From contig CAYXUU010000001.1 in assembly GCA_964468645.1 (NCBI GenBank), positions 124,001 through 188,000 on the forward strand: a stretch of 64,000 bases of DNA, in the 5' to 3' direction. A model generated the notes under the pieces. That model searched no databases. It saw nothing but the letters and a program-made list of their open reading frames with translations, and was not told where the DNA came from. Positions 9,298 through 17,540 of this stretch are shown piece by piece (position 1 is the first letter of the stretch; every line of letters begins with the position of its first letter). The translations under genes and the position numbers were made by a program. This DNA is from JAIOZK01 sp964468645. Its GTDB lineage: Bacteria; Bacteroidota; Bacteroidia; Bacteroidales; JAIOZK01.

Positions 9298-10638
9298 CTA
9301 GTTAAAAAGTTTTTCAACTTTATTAATTGCTTGAGGAAGTGAAAAGACCACCACATGGTCATTCTCCCGTATCTGGGAATCGCCGGTGGCTATAAAAGAT
9401 TCACCATTACGAATGATACCTCCAACAATAGCCCCTGAAGGGATTTTCTGTAGCCTTAATGGTTTTTTGGTAATGGCCGAACCGGGTTGGGCGATCAACT
9501 CCATCACCTCTGCATCGATGCCGCTGAGGCACTTCAGGGAAGTAACCTCGGCGCCCATGGTAAATTTTACAATGTAACTGGCAGTGATCAATTTTTTATT
9601 GATGATGGTATCAATACCAATATTCTGAGAGATGTCGATATAATCAATGTTCTCTACCAGGGCGATGGTTTTCTTGACCCCGAATTTGCGGGCATGCAAA
9701 CAGGTAAGGATGTTGGTTTCGGAATTATCCGTTACAGCAATAAAAGCATCCATTCCCCTGATCTCTTCATCTTCGAGTAATTGAATATCCCGTGCATCCC
9801 CGTTAATGATAAGGGTTTCTTCAAGATAATCGGTGAGGAAGATACACCGTTCTTTATTAATCTCCAGCATCTTGATATTCATCTCTTTTTCAAGCTGCCT
9901 GGCGGCGGTTCTGCCTACCCGTCCACCACCCACGATCATAATATTTCGGATATCTATTTTCTGTTTACCGCCAAGCATCATCAATTCGCTTACCCCTTCG
10001 GGCCTGGTAATTACATAGGAAAGATCATTTTCAAGGAAAACATCTTCACCACGTGGAATGATGGTTGTAGAATTCCTGTGGATGGCTACCGAGCGGAAAT
10101 CGAGATGTGCATAAGACTGGGCAATTTCATTCAGTGATTTATTGATAACCGGTGCCCCCCTTTCCAGTTTGATCAGGAACAGGGATAGTTTGCCGTCTGA
10201 AAAATCATGAACTTCAGTGGCAGCCGTTTGATGCAGCAGGTTAATGATCTCCTGTGAGGCAATGGCCTCCGGACATACCAGGGCATCAATACCCATCTCT
10301 TCGTATATTTTTATATTTTCTTTAGAAACTGATTCAAGGCTGTTGATACGTGCAATGGTTTTCTTGGCGCCCAGTTTCTTTCCTAATATAGCTGTGATGA
10401 TATTGATCTGCTCGTTATGAACTACTGATATCAGCAAATCGGCTCTTTTGATATTGGCACTTTTTAATACGTCGATAGAAGTAGAATCCCCGGTAATGGT
10501 CATCAGGTCTGTATGGGCTTCTACCATTTTCAGAAGCTCCTCATGCGGATCAACAATAGTGATGTTATGATTCTCACTGGCAAGTTCCTTGGCCAGGTGC
10601 AAACCCACTTCCCCGTCGCCGGCAATTACGATATTCAT
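9298..10638 (-). CDS. trkA: Trk system potassium transporter peripheral subunit TrkA
   Basis: The 446-residue cytosolic protein consists of two tandem RCK units, each with a Rossmann TrkA-N domain and a TrkA-C domain. The first dinucleotide motif GDGEVG is at residues 7-12 and the second, GGGRVGRTAARQL, near 235. TrkA binds NAD(H)/ATP and gates the TrkH pore. The length is standard for the two-repeat form. It has its own -7 promoter box, and its partner trkH lies downstream beyond one intervening gene. Confidence 0.93.
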   Translation of the reverse strand: MNIVIAGDGEVGLHLAKELASENHNITIVDPHEELLKMVEAHTDLMTITGDSTSIDVLKSANIKRADLLISVVHNEQINIITAILGKKLGAKKTIARINSLESVSKENIKIYEEMGIDALVCPEAIASQEIINLLHQTAATEVHDFSDGKLSLFLIKLERGAPVINKSLNEIAQSYAHLDFRSVAIHRNSTTIIPRGEDVFLENDLSYVITRPEGVSELMMLGGKQKIDIRNIMIVGGGRVGRTAARQLEKEMNIKMLEINKERCIFLTDYLEETLIINGDARDIQLLEDEEIRGMDAFIAVTDNSETNILTCLHARKFGVKKTIALVENIDYIDISQNIGIDTIINKKLITASYIVKFTMGAEVTSLKCLSGIDAEVMELIAQPGSAITKKPLRLQKIPSGAIVGGIIRNGESFIATGDSQIRENDHVVVFSLPQAINKVEKLFN

Positions 10639-10671
10639 AGCTGTAAGTACCTGTAGTTTAATTTATCTGTG

Positions 10672-10679
10672 CAAATGTA
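10672..10679 (-). promoter_or_regulatory. -7 box upstream of trkA
   Basis: The minus strand reads TACATTTG, a match to TAnnTTTG, 34 nt before the trkA ATG at 10638. No clear -33 element is seen. Confidence 0.4.
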
Positions 10680-11057
10680 TAATTTAATTGGGATATGGTT
10701 GAGGGGTTGAAAGGTTGAAAAGTTGAATTGTTGAGTTGGAAATTTTGATGGGTACTTCATTTTTGATATTTTCACCATCAGGGTGTAAAGGACGGGGCAA
10801 TAGAATGAGAACGACATGAGCGCCTTTAGCGACTTCAAAATTTGGCCGCAAAATTAATTGGTTCAATGCGGATTTTGTATTATTCCTCTGTTTATTTTTT
10901 GCATGAAGCCTTTTATCCTTAAAGATATAGAACGCTGATTAATATGATTGTTATGATCAGATCTAATTTCCCTATTCGCTTATGTATTTTAGAATTTGTT
11001 TAAGTCGCCCAAATCATTTTCTTCATTTGTACCTTGCACTATGTGCATCAGTTGTCA
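10680..11057. other. Intergenic region, no gene supported
   Basis: The gap holds a GTTGAAAGGTTGAAAAGTTG low-complexity tract (about 10695-10735) and then AT-rich sequence. Short ORFs on either strand have no recognisable start context or protein features. I see no RNA gene. Confidence 0.45.
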
Positions 11058-11849
11058 TCACTTAATCTCAAACCTATCCCAGTCCAAAGCAACGTTAAAC
11101 TGTTTTCTGAAATCGGCCATCTCATTATAGGAGAGTTTTAATGTCTGAATATCTTCTTTGTTGGGTTCGGCCTGATACAGGATTTTTCCTTCCGGATTAA
11201 TGACCATGGAGTCACCTGTGTGATCGATTCTGTTTTTGTCTTTACCAACACGGTTAACCCCAATTACATACGCCTGATTCTCAATAGCCCTGGCAATGAG
11301 CAATTGTATCCAGTGGTGGTTTCTCATATGGGGCCAGTTGGCGATATAAAAAAGAACGTCATATTCATACTGTCCGTCCTGATACCCGTTTTTACTCCAT
11401 ACCGGGAAACGAAGATCATAACAAATTTGCGGGCAGAAATTCCATCCCTTGAAATTAAGGACAATTTTTTCCTCACCCGGAGAAATATATTCCGATTCTT
11501 CTCCAAGCTGAAACACATGCCGTTTTGAATAGGTTATGAAATCACCATCGGGATGCATCCAGATCAGGCTGTTGTAAAACTTCATATCTTTTTCAAGAAC
11601 AAGGCTTGCAACAATAGCACATTGTTTTTCCTTCGCTTTTTGTTTAAGCCAGCTTACAGACCGGCCCTGAGTATTTTCAGCGAATTTTTTTGGATCAACC
11701 GGAAAACCGGTATTAAACATCTCTGGAAGGAAGATGACATCGGTATGGACGGTTATTTCATCCAATTTCTTTCCGAAAGTTTTAAGATTTGCCTCTGGTT
11801 TTTCCGGTACAATATTTGCCTGTACAAGGCTGATGATTAAATCCTGCAT
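11058..11849 (-). CDS. Nitrilase-family omega-amidase (YafV-like)
   Basis: The 263-residue cytosolic protein has the nitrilase-superfamily triad: Glu43 in LPEMFNTGF, Lys109 in YSKRH and Cys143 in QICYDLRFP. The family hydrolyses omega-amides such as alpha-ketoglutaramate or ketosuccinamate. It overlaps by 13 bases the upstream aminotransferase gene. This matches the known pairing of glutamine/methionine transaminase with omega-amidase, in which the amidase pulls transamination forward by destroying the keto-amide. It is probably part of methionine salvage; the substrate is inferred from family and neighbour. Confidence 0.85.
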   Translation of the reverse strand: MQDLIISLVQANIVPEKPEANLKTFGKKLDEITVHTDVIFLPEMFNTGFPVDPKKFAENTQGRSVSWLKQKAKEKQCAIVASLVLEKDMKFYNSLIWMHPDGDFITYSKRHVFQLGEESEYISPGEEKIVLNFKGWNFCPQICYDLRFPVWSKNGYQDGQYEYDVLFYIANWPHMRNHHWIQLLIARAIENQAYVIGVNRVGKDKNRIDHTGDSMVINPEGKILYQAEPNKEDIQTLKLSYNEMADFRKQFNVALDWDRFEIK

Positions 11850-12994
11850 AATATATCTGCTGCTTGTTTTAAGGTATGTTGCTGTTTTGCGAAACAGAAG
11901 CGAAGTAAACGTAAATCATTCTTTTTGGAATAAAAGGGTGAAAGGGGAATGGAAGCTATACCATATTCAGTAACCAGTCGCTCGGCGAAATCCATATCAT
12001 GTTCATCGGTAATGTCGCTGTAATCCAGTAACTGGAAATAGGTTCCGAATGAGTGAATGATCCGGAACCGTGACCGCTGCAGTAGTTTTGCAAAATAGTC
12101 ACGTTTCTTCTGGTACATATTGCCCACGTTCATATAATTACGTTTGTTGCGTAAAAATTCCGCAAGTGCATTTTGTACGGGAGTATTACAGGCAAACACA
12201 ACGAACTGGTGTGTTTTCCTGAATTCCTCCATCAGGTTTGCGGGTGCCAGGGCATAACCCATTTTCCATCCTGTCGCGTGAAATGTTTTCCCGAATGAAC
12301 CGATTACAAAACTTCGCTTTGCCAGTGAGGGAAACCGGCATACACTTTGATGTTCCCTTCTATCGTATATCAGATGTTCATACACCTCATCACTGAGGAT
12401 AATAATGTCAGTCTTCCTGGTGATCTTTTCAAGCCTGCGAAGGTCATCTTCCCTGATCAGGCTTCCGGTAGGGTTATGCGGGGAGTTGATGATAATTAAC
12501 TTGGTCCGGTGTGTGATGAGGCCGGTCATTTCATTCCAGTTTATCTGGAAATCGGGATAGGTAAGTTTGCTGAATTTGACCCTGCCGCCATTGAGTTTTA
12601 CTGATGGAGCATAACTGTCGTAGGCAGGGTCAAATATTATCGCTTCATCATCCTCCCTGATAAAAGTGGAAATAACAGTAAAAATTGCCTGGGTGGCCCC
12701 TGCAGTAATGTTGATCTCACTTTCGGGATCATATTCAATATCATAAGTGTTTTTCACCTTACGGGAAATCATCTTTCTGAGCTCAGGAGTTCCAGTCATG
12801 GGAGCATATTGATTATGTCCCTCTTTCATGTTATGATGTACCAGTTCGATGAGTCTGGGTGATACCTCGAAATCAGGGAAACCCTGGCTTAAATTCAGGG
12901 CATTATGATCGGCGGCCATTTTCGACATCACTGCAAAAATGGATGTTCCCTCATGCGGGAGTTTTGAGATTGTTCTTCCTTCAAAATTCATCAT
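11837..12994 (-). CDS. PLP-dependent aminotransferase (methionine/glutamine transaminase, YbdL-like)
   Basis: A 385-residue fold-type I aminotransferase. Visible features are the N-terminal LNLSQGFPDF motif, the NSPHNPTG loop near residues 170-177, the PLP-binding Lys236 in GSFGKTFHATGWK, and a C-terminal arginine in LRLLRFCFAK. SQGFPDF with GKTFHATGWK is characteristic of the YbdL/kynurenine aminotransferase group, which transaminates methionine, glutamine or aromatic amino acids. Two adjacent ATGs make the first residue uncertain by one. It is transcribed divergently from pgk and overlaps the omega-amidase gene downstream, so the two are surely co-translated. Confidence 0.87.
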   Translation of the reverse strand: MMNFEGRTISKLPHEGTSIFAVMSKMAADHNALNLSQGFPDFEVSPRLIELVHHNMKEGHNQYAPMTGTPELRKMISRKVKNTYDIEYDPESEINITAGATQAIFTVISTFIREDDEAIIFDPAYDSYAPSVKLNGGRVKFSKLTYPDFQINWNEMTGLITHRTKLIIINSPHNPTGSLIREDDLRRLEKITRKTDIIILSDEVYEHLIYDRREHQSVCRFPSLAKRSFVIGSFGKTFHATGWKMGYALAPANLMEEFRKTHQFVVFACNTPVQNALAEFLRNKRNYMNVGNMYQKKRDYFAKLLQRSRFRIIHSFGTYFQLLDYSDITDEHDMDFAERLVTEYGIASIPLSPFYSKKNDLRLLRFCFAKQQHTLKQAADILCRI

Positions 12995-13015
12995 TACTAT
13001 GGGGTGTTATAGCCA

Positions 13016-13023
13016 CAAATGTA
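13016..13023 (-). promoter_or_regulatory. -7 box upstream of the aminotransferase gene
   Basis: The minus strand reads TACATTTG, 22 nt before the ATG at 12994, matching TAnnTTTG. No convincing -33 is seen. Confidence 0.4.
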
Positions 13024-13046
13024 ATGAATTATTCATCGTTAAATTG

Positions 13047-13054
13047 TAATTTTG
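13047..13054 (+). promoter_or_regulatory. -7 box upstream of pgk
   Basis: TAATTTTG matches TAnnTTTG and lies 28 nt before the pgk ATG at 13083. It sits back to back with the minus-strand box at 13016-13023. Confidence 0.4.
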
Positions 13055-13082
13055 AAGTCCAAATCAAATAATTAAACATTCT

Positions 13083-14273
13083 ATGAAAAGTATCAATGAT
13101 TTCAATTTTAAAGGCCATAAAGCCATTATTCGCGTGGATTTCAATGTACCCCTTAATGATCAACTGGAAATAACCGATACAACGCGGATAGATGCCACTA
13201 TCCCCACCATTAAGAAAATCTTACGCGATGGTGGTTCCGTTATATTGATGTCACATTTAGGCAGGCCCAAGGAAGGGCCCGAGGTTAAATTTTCCCTTAA
13301 AAACCTTGTAAGCTATTTATCCAAACAACTGGAAACAGAAGTAAAATTTGCCGGTGATTGTATTGGAGATGATGCAAAGAGGTTTGCCAATGAATTAAAA
13401 CCCGGTGAAGTATTATTACTGGAAAACCTCAGATTTTATAAAGAAGAAACCAAAGGTGATGAAGCCTTTGCCAGGAAACTTTCAGAACTAGCCGATGTTT
13501 ATGTTAATGATGCATTTGGGACGGCCCACCGTGCCCATGCTTCCACAGCAATTATCGCAAAGTTTTTCCCTGAAAACAAGTTGTTTGGATACATCATGGA
13601 GAATGAGGTGAAAAACATGAATAAAGTCATGGAAGATCCATCCAGGCCGTTTACAGCCATTCTGGGAGGTGCCAAGATATCCGGGAAACTTGAAGTCATC
13701 AACAACCTGCTTGATAAGGTGGATAACCTGATTATCGGCGGAGGTATGATGTTTACTTTTATAAAAGCCCTTGGGGGAAATATTGGTAACTCACTTGTAG
13801 AAGATGACCTTATCGATACTGCAAATGAAACCATTGAAAAAGCCCGTGAGAACGGGGTGATGCTTTACCTGCCTAAAGATGCAATTGCTGCCAGCAAATT
13901 TTCGAGTGATGCTGAAACCAAAGAGACAAACTCTTATACCATTCCCGATAACTGGATGGGACTGGATATTGGCCCGGAAAGCCGTAAACAATTCGCGGAA
14001 ATTATTGCTGCCTCAAAAACCATACTCTGGAACGGGCCCATGGGTGTTTTTGAAATGCCGGCGTTTGAAGCAGGCACCAGGTATATTGCACAGGCAGTTG
14101 CCGAAGCAACCGAAAAAGGAGCCTTCTCATTGGTCGGCGGAGGTGATTCCGTAGCAGCTATCAACCAGCTGGGACTTGCCGAAAAAATAAGCTATGTATC
14201 AACCGGTGGCGGCGCCATGCTGGAGTATATTGAGGGGAAAGAACTGCCGGGTGTGAAAGCCATTAAGCAATAA
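13083..14273 (+). CDS. pgk: Phosphoglycerate kinase
   Basis: The 396-residue protein shows the full PGK pattern: an N-terminal RVDFNVPL substrate loop, SHLGRPK near residues 58-64, the LLENLRFYKEE block, the TAILGGAKISGK nucleotide-domain start, and the C-terminal LVGGGDSVAAI loop. It transfers phosphate between 1,3-bisphosphoglycerate and ADP in glycolysis and gluconeogenesis in the cytosol. It is a single-gene unit facing away from the aminotransferase operon. Length is normal and no residue seems missing. Confidence 0.97.
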   Translation: MKSINDFNFKGHKAIIRVDFNVPLNDQLEITDTTRIDATIPTIKKILRDGGSVILMSHLGRPKEGPEVKFSLKNLVSYLSKQLETEVKFAGDCIGDDAKRFANELKPGEVLLLENLRFYKEETKGDEAFARKLSELADVYVNDAFGTAHRAHASTAIIAKFFPENKLFGYIMENEVKNMNKVMEDPSRPFTAILGGAKISGKLEVINNLLDKVDNLIIGGGMMFTFIKALGGNIGNSLVEDDLIDTANETIEKARENGVMLYLPKDAIAASKFSSDAETKETNSYTIPDNWMGLDIGPESRKQFAEIIAASKTILWNGPMGVFEMPAFEAGTRYIAQAVAEATEKGAFSLVGGGDSVAAINQLGLAEKISYVSTGGGAMLEYIEGKELPGVKAIKQ

Positions 14274-14740
14274 CTTAACAAGGCATAAGGACAAAGTAAA
14301 AAGGCAAAAGGAAGGATAGCTTGTGTTTGTAATTCGTTTAATCTTTGCACTTCCCCCTTTGGTGGGAGAACAAGGGGCCGGGATTAATTTGGTGATTTTT
14401 GACTGAATAGAATACAGATGACGCTGATCTCCGAACACGGATGAAAGCAGATAGTTGACGAAAGTTGTTAAGGTGGAGTAAGCTTCCAATTCGATTCCCG
14501 CTTTCCGAAGAGAGATTGAAGATAATAATTGATTTCACGATTTAATGATTTCACGAGTTCACGATATTCGAAATTTTTGCGATTCGCAATCTGTCGAATA
14601 TCGTTACATCGTCTAATCTCTAATCGACCAATCAAAATCCGGGATCCCATCCCACTCACCCTTGGTGAGGCAACTGGTATCCCATGTTTATTTCACTACT
14701 TTGTACTTTTGCCTTTGTCCTTTAGACTTTTGACATAAGG
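14274..14740. repeat. Mosaic intergenic repeat bounded by inverted AAGGCAAAAGG motifs
   Basis: The region begins with AAGGCATAAGGACAAAGT plus AAGGCAAAAGGAAGG (about 14280-14314) and ends with the opposite-sense TTTTGCCTTTGTCCTTTAG (about 14707-14725). Between them are a GATTTCACGATTTAATGATT-type reiteration (about 14530-14565) and an ACGCTGATCTCCGAACACGG unit (about 14422-14441). No gene is supported. A similar element lies at 16330-16587, so the PQQ-propeller gene sits between two of them. Confidence 0.5.
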
Positions 14741-16009
14741 CTAGTGTACATTCACATTCCTTGAATTTTTATTCCCCCCCGTATCTCTTGGCCAGCCTGA
14801 AACCGCCAGCGGCCTGTCACCCTGAAGGGCATATAGTATAGATGAGCCGGGATAATTTGTAGCGGCAGATACATAGATAACATTGTTATTCCCTATCGCA
14901 ACGCAAAGCGACGCACTCATGCTTTGATACTTAGCCCATTTGGTGGTGCCATCCGGCCTGAATACCTGGAAGTTGCCACTTCCGTGATCAGAAGCACTAA
15001 CATAGGCATTTCCATCTGAGTCGATAGCTATCTTTGCGCCAGCTCCCCAGTAAGTACCACTTTGCCATTTTAGGGATCCATCCGGATTATAACAGTACAG
15101 ATCAGAGGCCAATATGTAAGATGAACCATTGGGTCCTACAGAGGGATAGCCTCTCAGTGCGTCAACCTGCCAGATAATCTCACCTGTTGCAGCGTTCATT
15201 TTTACAAGTTTGTCTGGCCCGGATTGAGAAAAAATCAGATTACCATCAGTTGAGATCGCTATACCATTCGGGCCCTGAAGCGTTCCTTCAATGATGCTGG
15301 TCCAATTGATGGCTCCTGTGTTTGGATCCAGCGCGGCAATGGTTGGAACATCCCCCAATTCTGACCAGTATGCATATAAGGTGCCATTGGTTCCAACGAT
15401 CAGATTTCTGGCTCCCCAGCTAACAGGAAGCTTCCACATCAACTGCCCATCGCTATTCAGGGCGTAAATATGTCTTGCATAGGATCCTGCTCCGATATGG
15501 GCAAAGAACACCTGTCCGTCATTTCCAAGGGTAAGCCACCAGATCTGATAATGTTCATTCAGTTCGGCAGATACTTCATAAGTCCATTTAAAACTTCCAT
15601 CTGCAGGATTGATAGCATAAACAGTATAATATCCTATTATATAAATTGTCCCGTCTTCACCAACAACAGGGTTGGTTGAGCCTACATGATCCAGGTCAGC
15701 TGTGGCCCATTTAAAGGTACTGTCAGGATTAATTGCATGTAATTTTGCAGGAACCCATGTTCCTGTTCCACCTCCTGAAGCCACATAAATAGTGCCGTCA
15801 GGTCCTATGGCTGGGGCAGTGATCATCACATTGGCAGTCGGTTCAGGATTAACATTAAATTCGCCATAAGTCCATAATACCGTTCCCAACTCCTCAACAG
15901 GTGGATCAGGATCCAGGATATCTTCATTACAGGCCATGAACTGGGTCATGGAAAAAATTAAGGCAATAGTGCCGATCAGGTTCAATAGATTTTTCATAGT
16001 CGTTTTCAT
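14741..16009 (-). CDS. PQQ-like beta-propeller repeat lipoprotein
   Basis: About 422 residues from MKTTMKNLLN. The hydrophobic leader ends in FMAC, an acceptable lipobox, followed by an Asp-rich linker (NEDILDPDPP). The body is a chain of ~40-residue PQQ-like repeats with recurring A-I/L-N/D-P-x-D/T-G and DGTIY motifs (INPADGSFKW, LDPNTGAINW, MNAATGEIIW), as in BamB-like or PQQ propellers. I rejected the longer N-terminus back to 16057 because it has no signal and precedes a proper leader. It is probably anchored in the outer or inner membrane facing the periplasm. No PQQ-enzyme catalytic residues were recognised; likely binding or scaffold function. Confidence 0.75.
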   Translation of the reverse strand: MKTTMKNLLNLIGTIALIFSMTQFMACNEDILDPDPPVEELGTVLWTYGEFNVNPEPTANVMITAPAIGPDGTIYVASGGGTGTWVPAKLHAINPDSTFKWATADLDHVGSTNPVVGEDGTIYIIGYYTVYAINPADGSFKWTYEVSAELNEHYQIWWLTLGNDGQVFFAHIGAGSYARHIYALNSDGQLMWKLPVSWGARNLIVGTNGTLYAYWSELGDVPTIAALDPNTGAINWTSIIEGTLQGPNGIAISTDGNLIFSQSGPDKLVKMNAATGEIIWQVDALRGYPSVGPNGSSYILASDLYCYNPDGSLKWQSGTYWGAGAKIAIDSDGNAYVSASDHGSGNFQVFRPDGTTKWAKYQSMSASLCVAIGNNNVIYVSAATNYPGSSILYALQGDRPLAVSGWPRDTGGNKNSRNVNVH

Positions 16010-16080
16010 GGTAATCAATTTATAAGTTAAGTTAGTTGTTCTTTCTTCACAATACATAGCTATACATCAAGTTGTTAACT

Positions 16081-16243
16081 TAGATATTGTTGCGAAATAA
16101 CCTGACCATTCAAACTTGTTCTTTTGCACGCTAATTGCGTTAAAACGCCTCGCTAAAGCTGTCGCTATGCCTGCGTTTTTTGCCTTGTTATCGCACAAAA
16201 TAACTTCGCCTGTTTTAGCCAACTTATTTCGTAATAATACCTT
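16081..16243. repeat. MITE-like element with ~20-bp terminal inverted repeats
   Basis: The left end ATATTGTTGCGAAATAA (16084-16100) and the right end TTATTTCGTAATAAT (16224-16238, extending to about 16243) are imperfect inverted copies. The ~160-bp interior has self-complementary stretches (GCGTTAAAACGC; AAACGC paired with GCGTTT) and no ORF. It looks like a small non-autonomous element or a REP-type hairpin upstream of the PQQ-propeller gene. Confidence 0.5.
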
Positions 16244-16329
16244 AATTATTCAGCCAGCTAATTAAACAATTCAATAATCTCCTTCAAGGGGATAAATATT
16301 CAGATTGGCTTTAAATGTAAGGAAAAACT

Positions 16330-16587
16330 TTTAGTAAGGCAAAAGGACAAAGGCAAAAGACAAAAGGTGAAGAGTGGAAGTAATAAAGGGACGAATTCCC
16401 TACCGGTTGCACATCATGTTGATATAGGAATATTCTGGGATTTGTTTGTAAGCCATACCAACTCTGCTAAAACCGGGAGGAGAAATCATAATAAGGCAAA
16501 AGTGAAAGTACCAAGTTAAAAAGTCCCGGTCACGACTCACTACTCACGATTCACAACACCCACTTTTGCCTTTTCACTTTTACCTTG
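16330..16587. repeat. Mosaic repeat bounded by inverted AAGGCAAAAGG motifs
   Basis: AAGGCAAAAGGACAAAGGC (about 16338-16356) near the left end and ACTTTTGCCTTTTCACTTTTACC (about 16562-16584) at the right end mirror the element at 14274-14740. The middle includes CACGACTCACTACTCACGATTCAC reiterations. No gene is visible. It lies directly after the stop of the DUF1080 gene. Confidence 0.45.
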
Positions 16588-17325
16588 TTACAACTCCTTT
16601 ATTTTAATATTCCTGAACCACACATCATCCCCGTGATCCTGCAATCCGATATAGCCTTCTTCAGCTGTGTTGACAAATTCTTCCCAGTCTTTGAATTTGC
16701 TGTTGGCAACCATGTTGTTCCAGTCATCGGTCCAGAGATGATACTCGAGTACTTTTTCACCATTCATAAAATGGACCACGGTTCCGTTATAGACCAGGAT
16801 GCCGACTTTATTCCACTCACCTGCCGGTTTTGCATTTTGTGGTACTGCCGGAATCAGGTCATATAATGCTCCGGCCTGGCGGTTACCATCTTTGCCAAGC
16901 CTGGCATCGGGATGTTTGGCGTTGTCGAGGATCTGCATCTCGGGCGCAGATTTCCAGATCGGTGTTCCGGGAATTTCTTTGGCGAGGTAAAAAATGCCAC
17001 TGTTGCCACCTTCCGACACTTTCCATTCCAGTTCCAGTTCAAAATTTTTGAACATTTTGTCATAGATGATGTCTCCGCCACCACCACCTGCTTCTCCTTT
17101 GCCGGAACCTATGACATGAAGTGCGGTATCTTCGATAATCCATCCTATTCCCGGAAAGGCTTCACCATCATAACTTCTCCAGCCATCAGTTGTTTCTCCA
17201 TCAAACATCAAAACCCACCCTTCGTCGATCTCGGCCTGTGTTAAAGTGTTTGGTGGTTTTGGTTGATCTGAACATGATACAAGGAAAATAAGTGTAATAC
17301 TGCTTAATAAGAATAAATGTTTCAT
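16588..17325 (-). CDS. DUF1080 / 3-keto-disaccharide hydrolase lipoprotein
   Basis: About 245 residues from MKHLFLLSS; the leader ends with the lipobox LVSC, so it should be a lipoprotein. One DUF1080 (PF06439) concanavalin-like domain fills the rest: LMFDGETTDGW, a GGDIIYDKMFKNFELELEWK strand pair, SEGGNSGIFY, and IGLQDHGDDVWFRNIKI at the end. Members act on glycosides previously oxidised to 3-keto sugars and cleave the glycosidic bond. The neighbouring exported Gfo/Idh/MocA oxidoreductase supports this role. The upstream in-frame extension to 17373 is not signal-like and is rejected. Confidence 0.82.
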   Translation of the reverse strand: MKHLFLLSSITLIFLVSCSDQPKPPNTLTQAEIDEGWVLMFDGETTDGWRSYDGEAFPGIGWIIEDTALHVIGSGKGEAGGGGGDIIYDKMFKNFELELEWKVSEGGNSGIFYLAKEIPGTPIWKSAPEMQILDNAKHPDARLGKDGNRQAGALYDLIPAVPQNAKPAGEWNKVGILVYNGTVVHFMNGEKVLEYHLWTDDWNNMVANSKFKDWEEFVNTAEEGYIGLQDHGDDVWFRNIKIKEL

Positions 17326-17373
17326 ATCGCTAATGTTTTGATTGTTTCTTAAATAACAAAATACAAACACCAA

Positions 17374-17530
17374 ATAACAAACCTGCCCAAACGGAAGTCA
17401 ATAAATTCCAATATCAAAATTCGAATGACCAAAACATATTTACTTCGTTAGCTAAAAGAATGTTTGAAATTTCGGTCATTGATTATTGGAATTTATTTGT
17501 TATTTGGAATTTGCCATTTGGCGCTTTCAT
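17374..17530. repeat. Inverted AATTCCAAATAACAAA-type repeat
   Basis: CAAATAACAAA..AATAAATTCCAATA on the left (about 17373-17422) is mirrored by TATTGGAATTTATTTGTTATTTGGAATTTG on the right (about 17485-17514). Sequences of the same family occur at 24580-24786 and 44861-44905. Confidence 0.5.
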
Positions 17531-17540
17531 AATTTACTAA

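Noticed and set aside
10635..10866. Short minus-strand ORFs upstream of trkA
   Set aside because: They run through a GTTGAAAGG low-complexity tract and overlap the trkA promoter, with no protein-like features.
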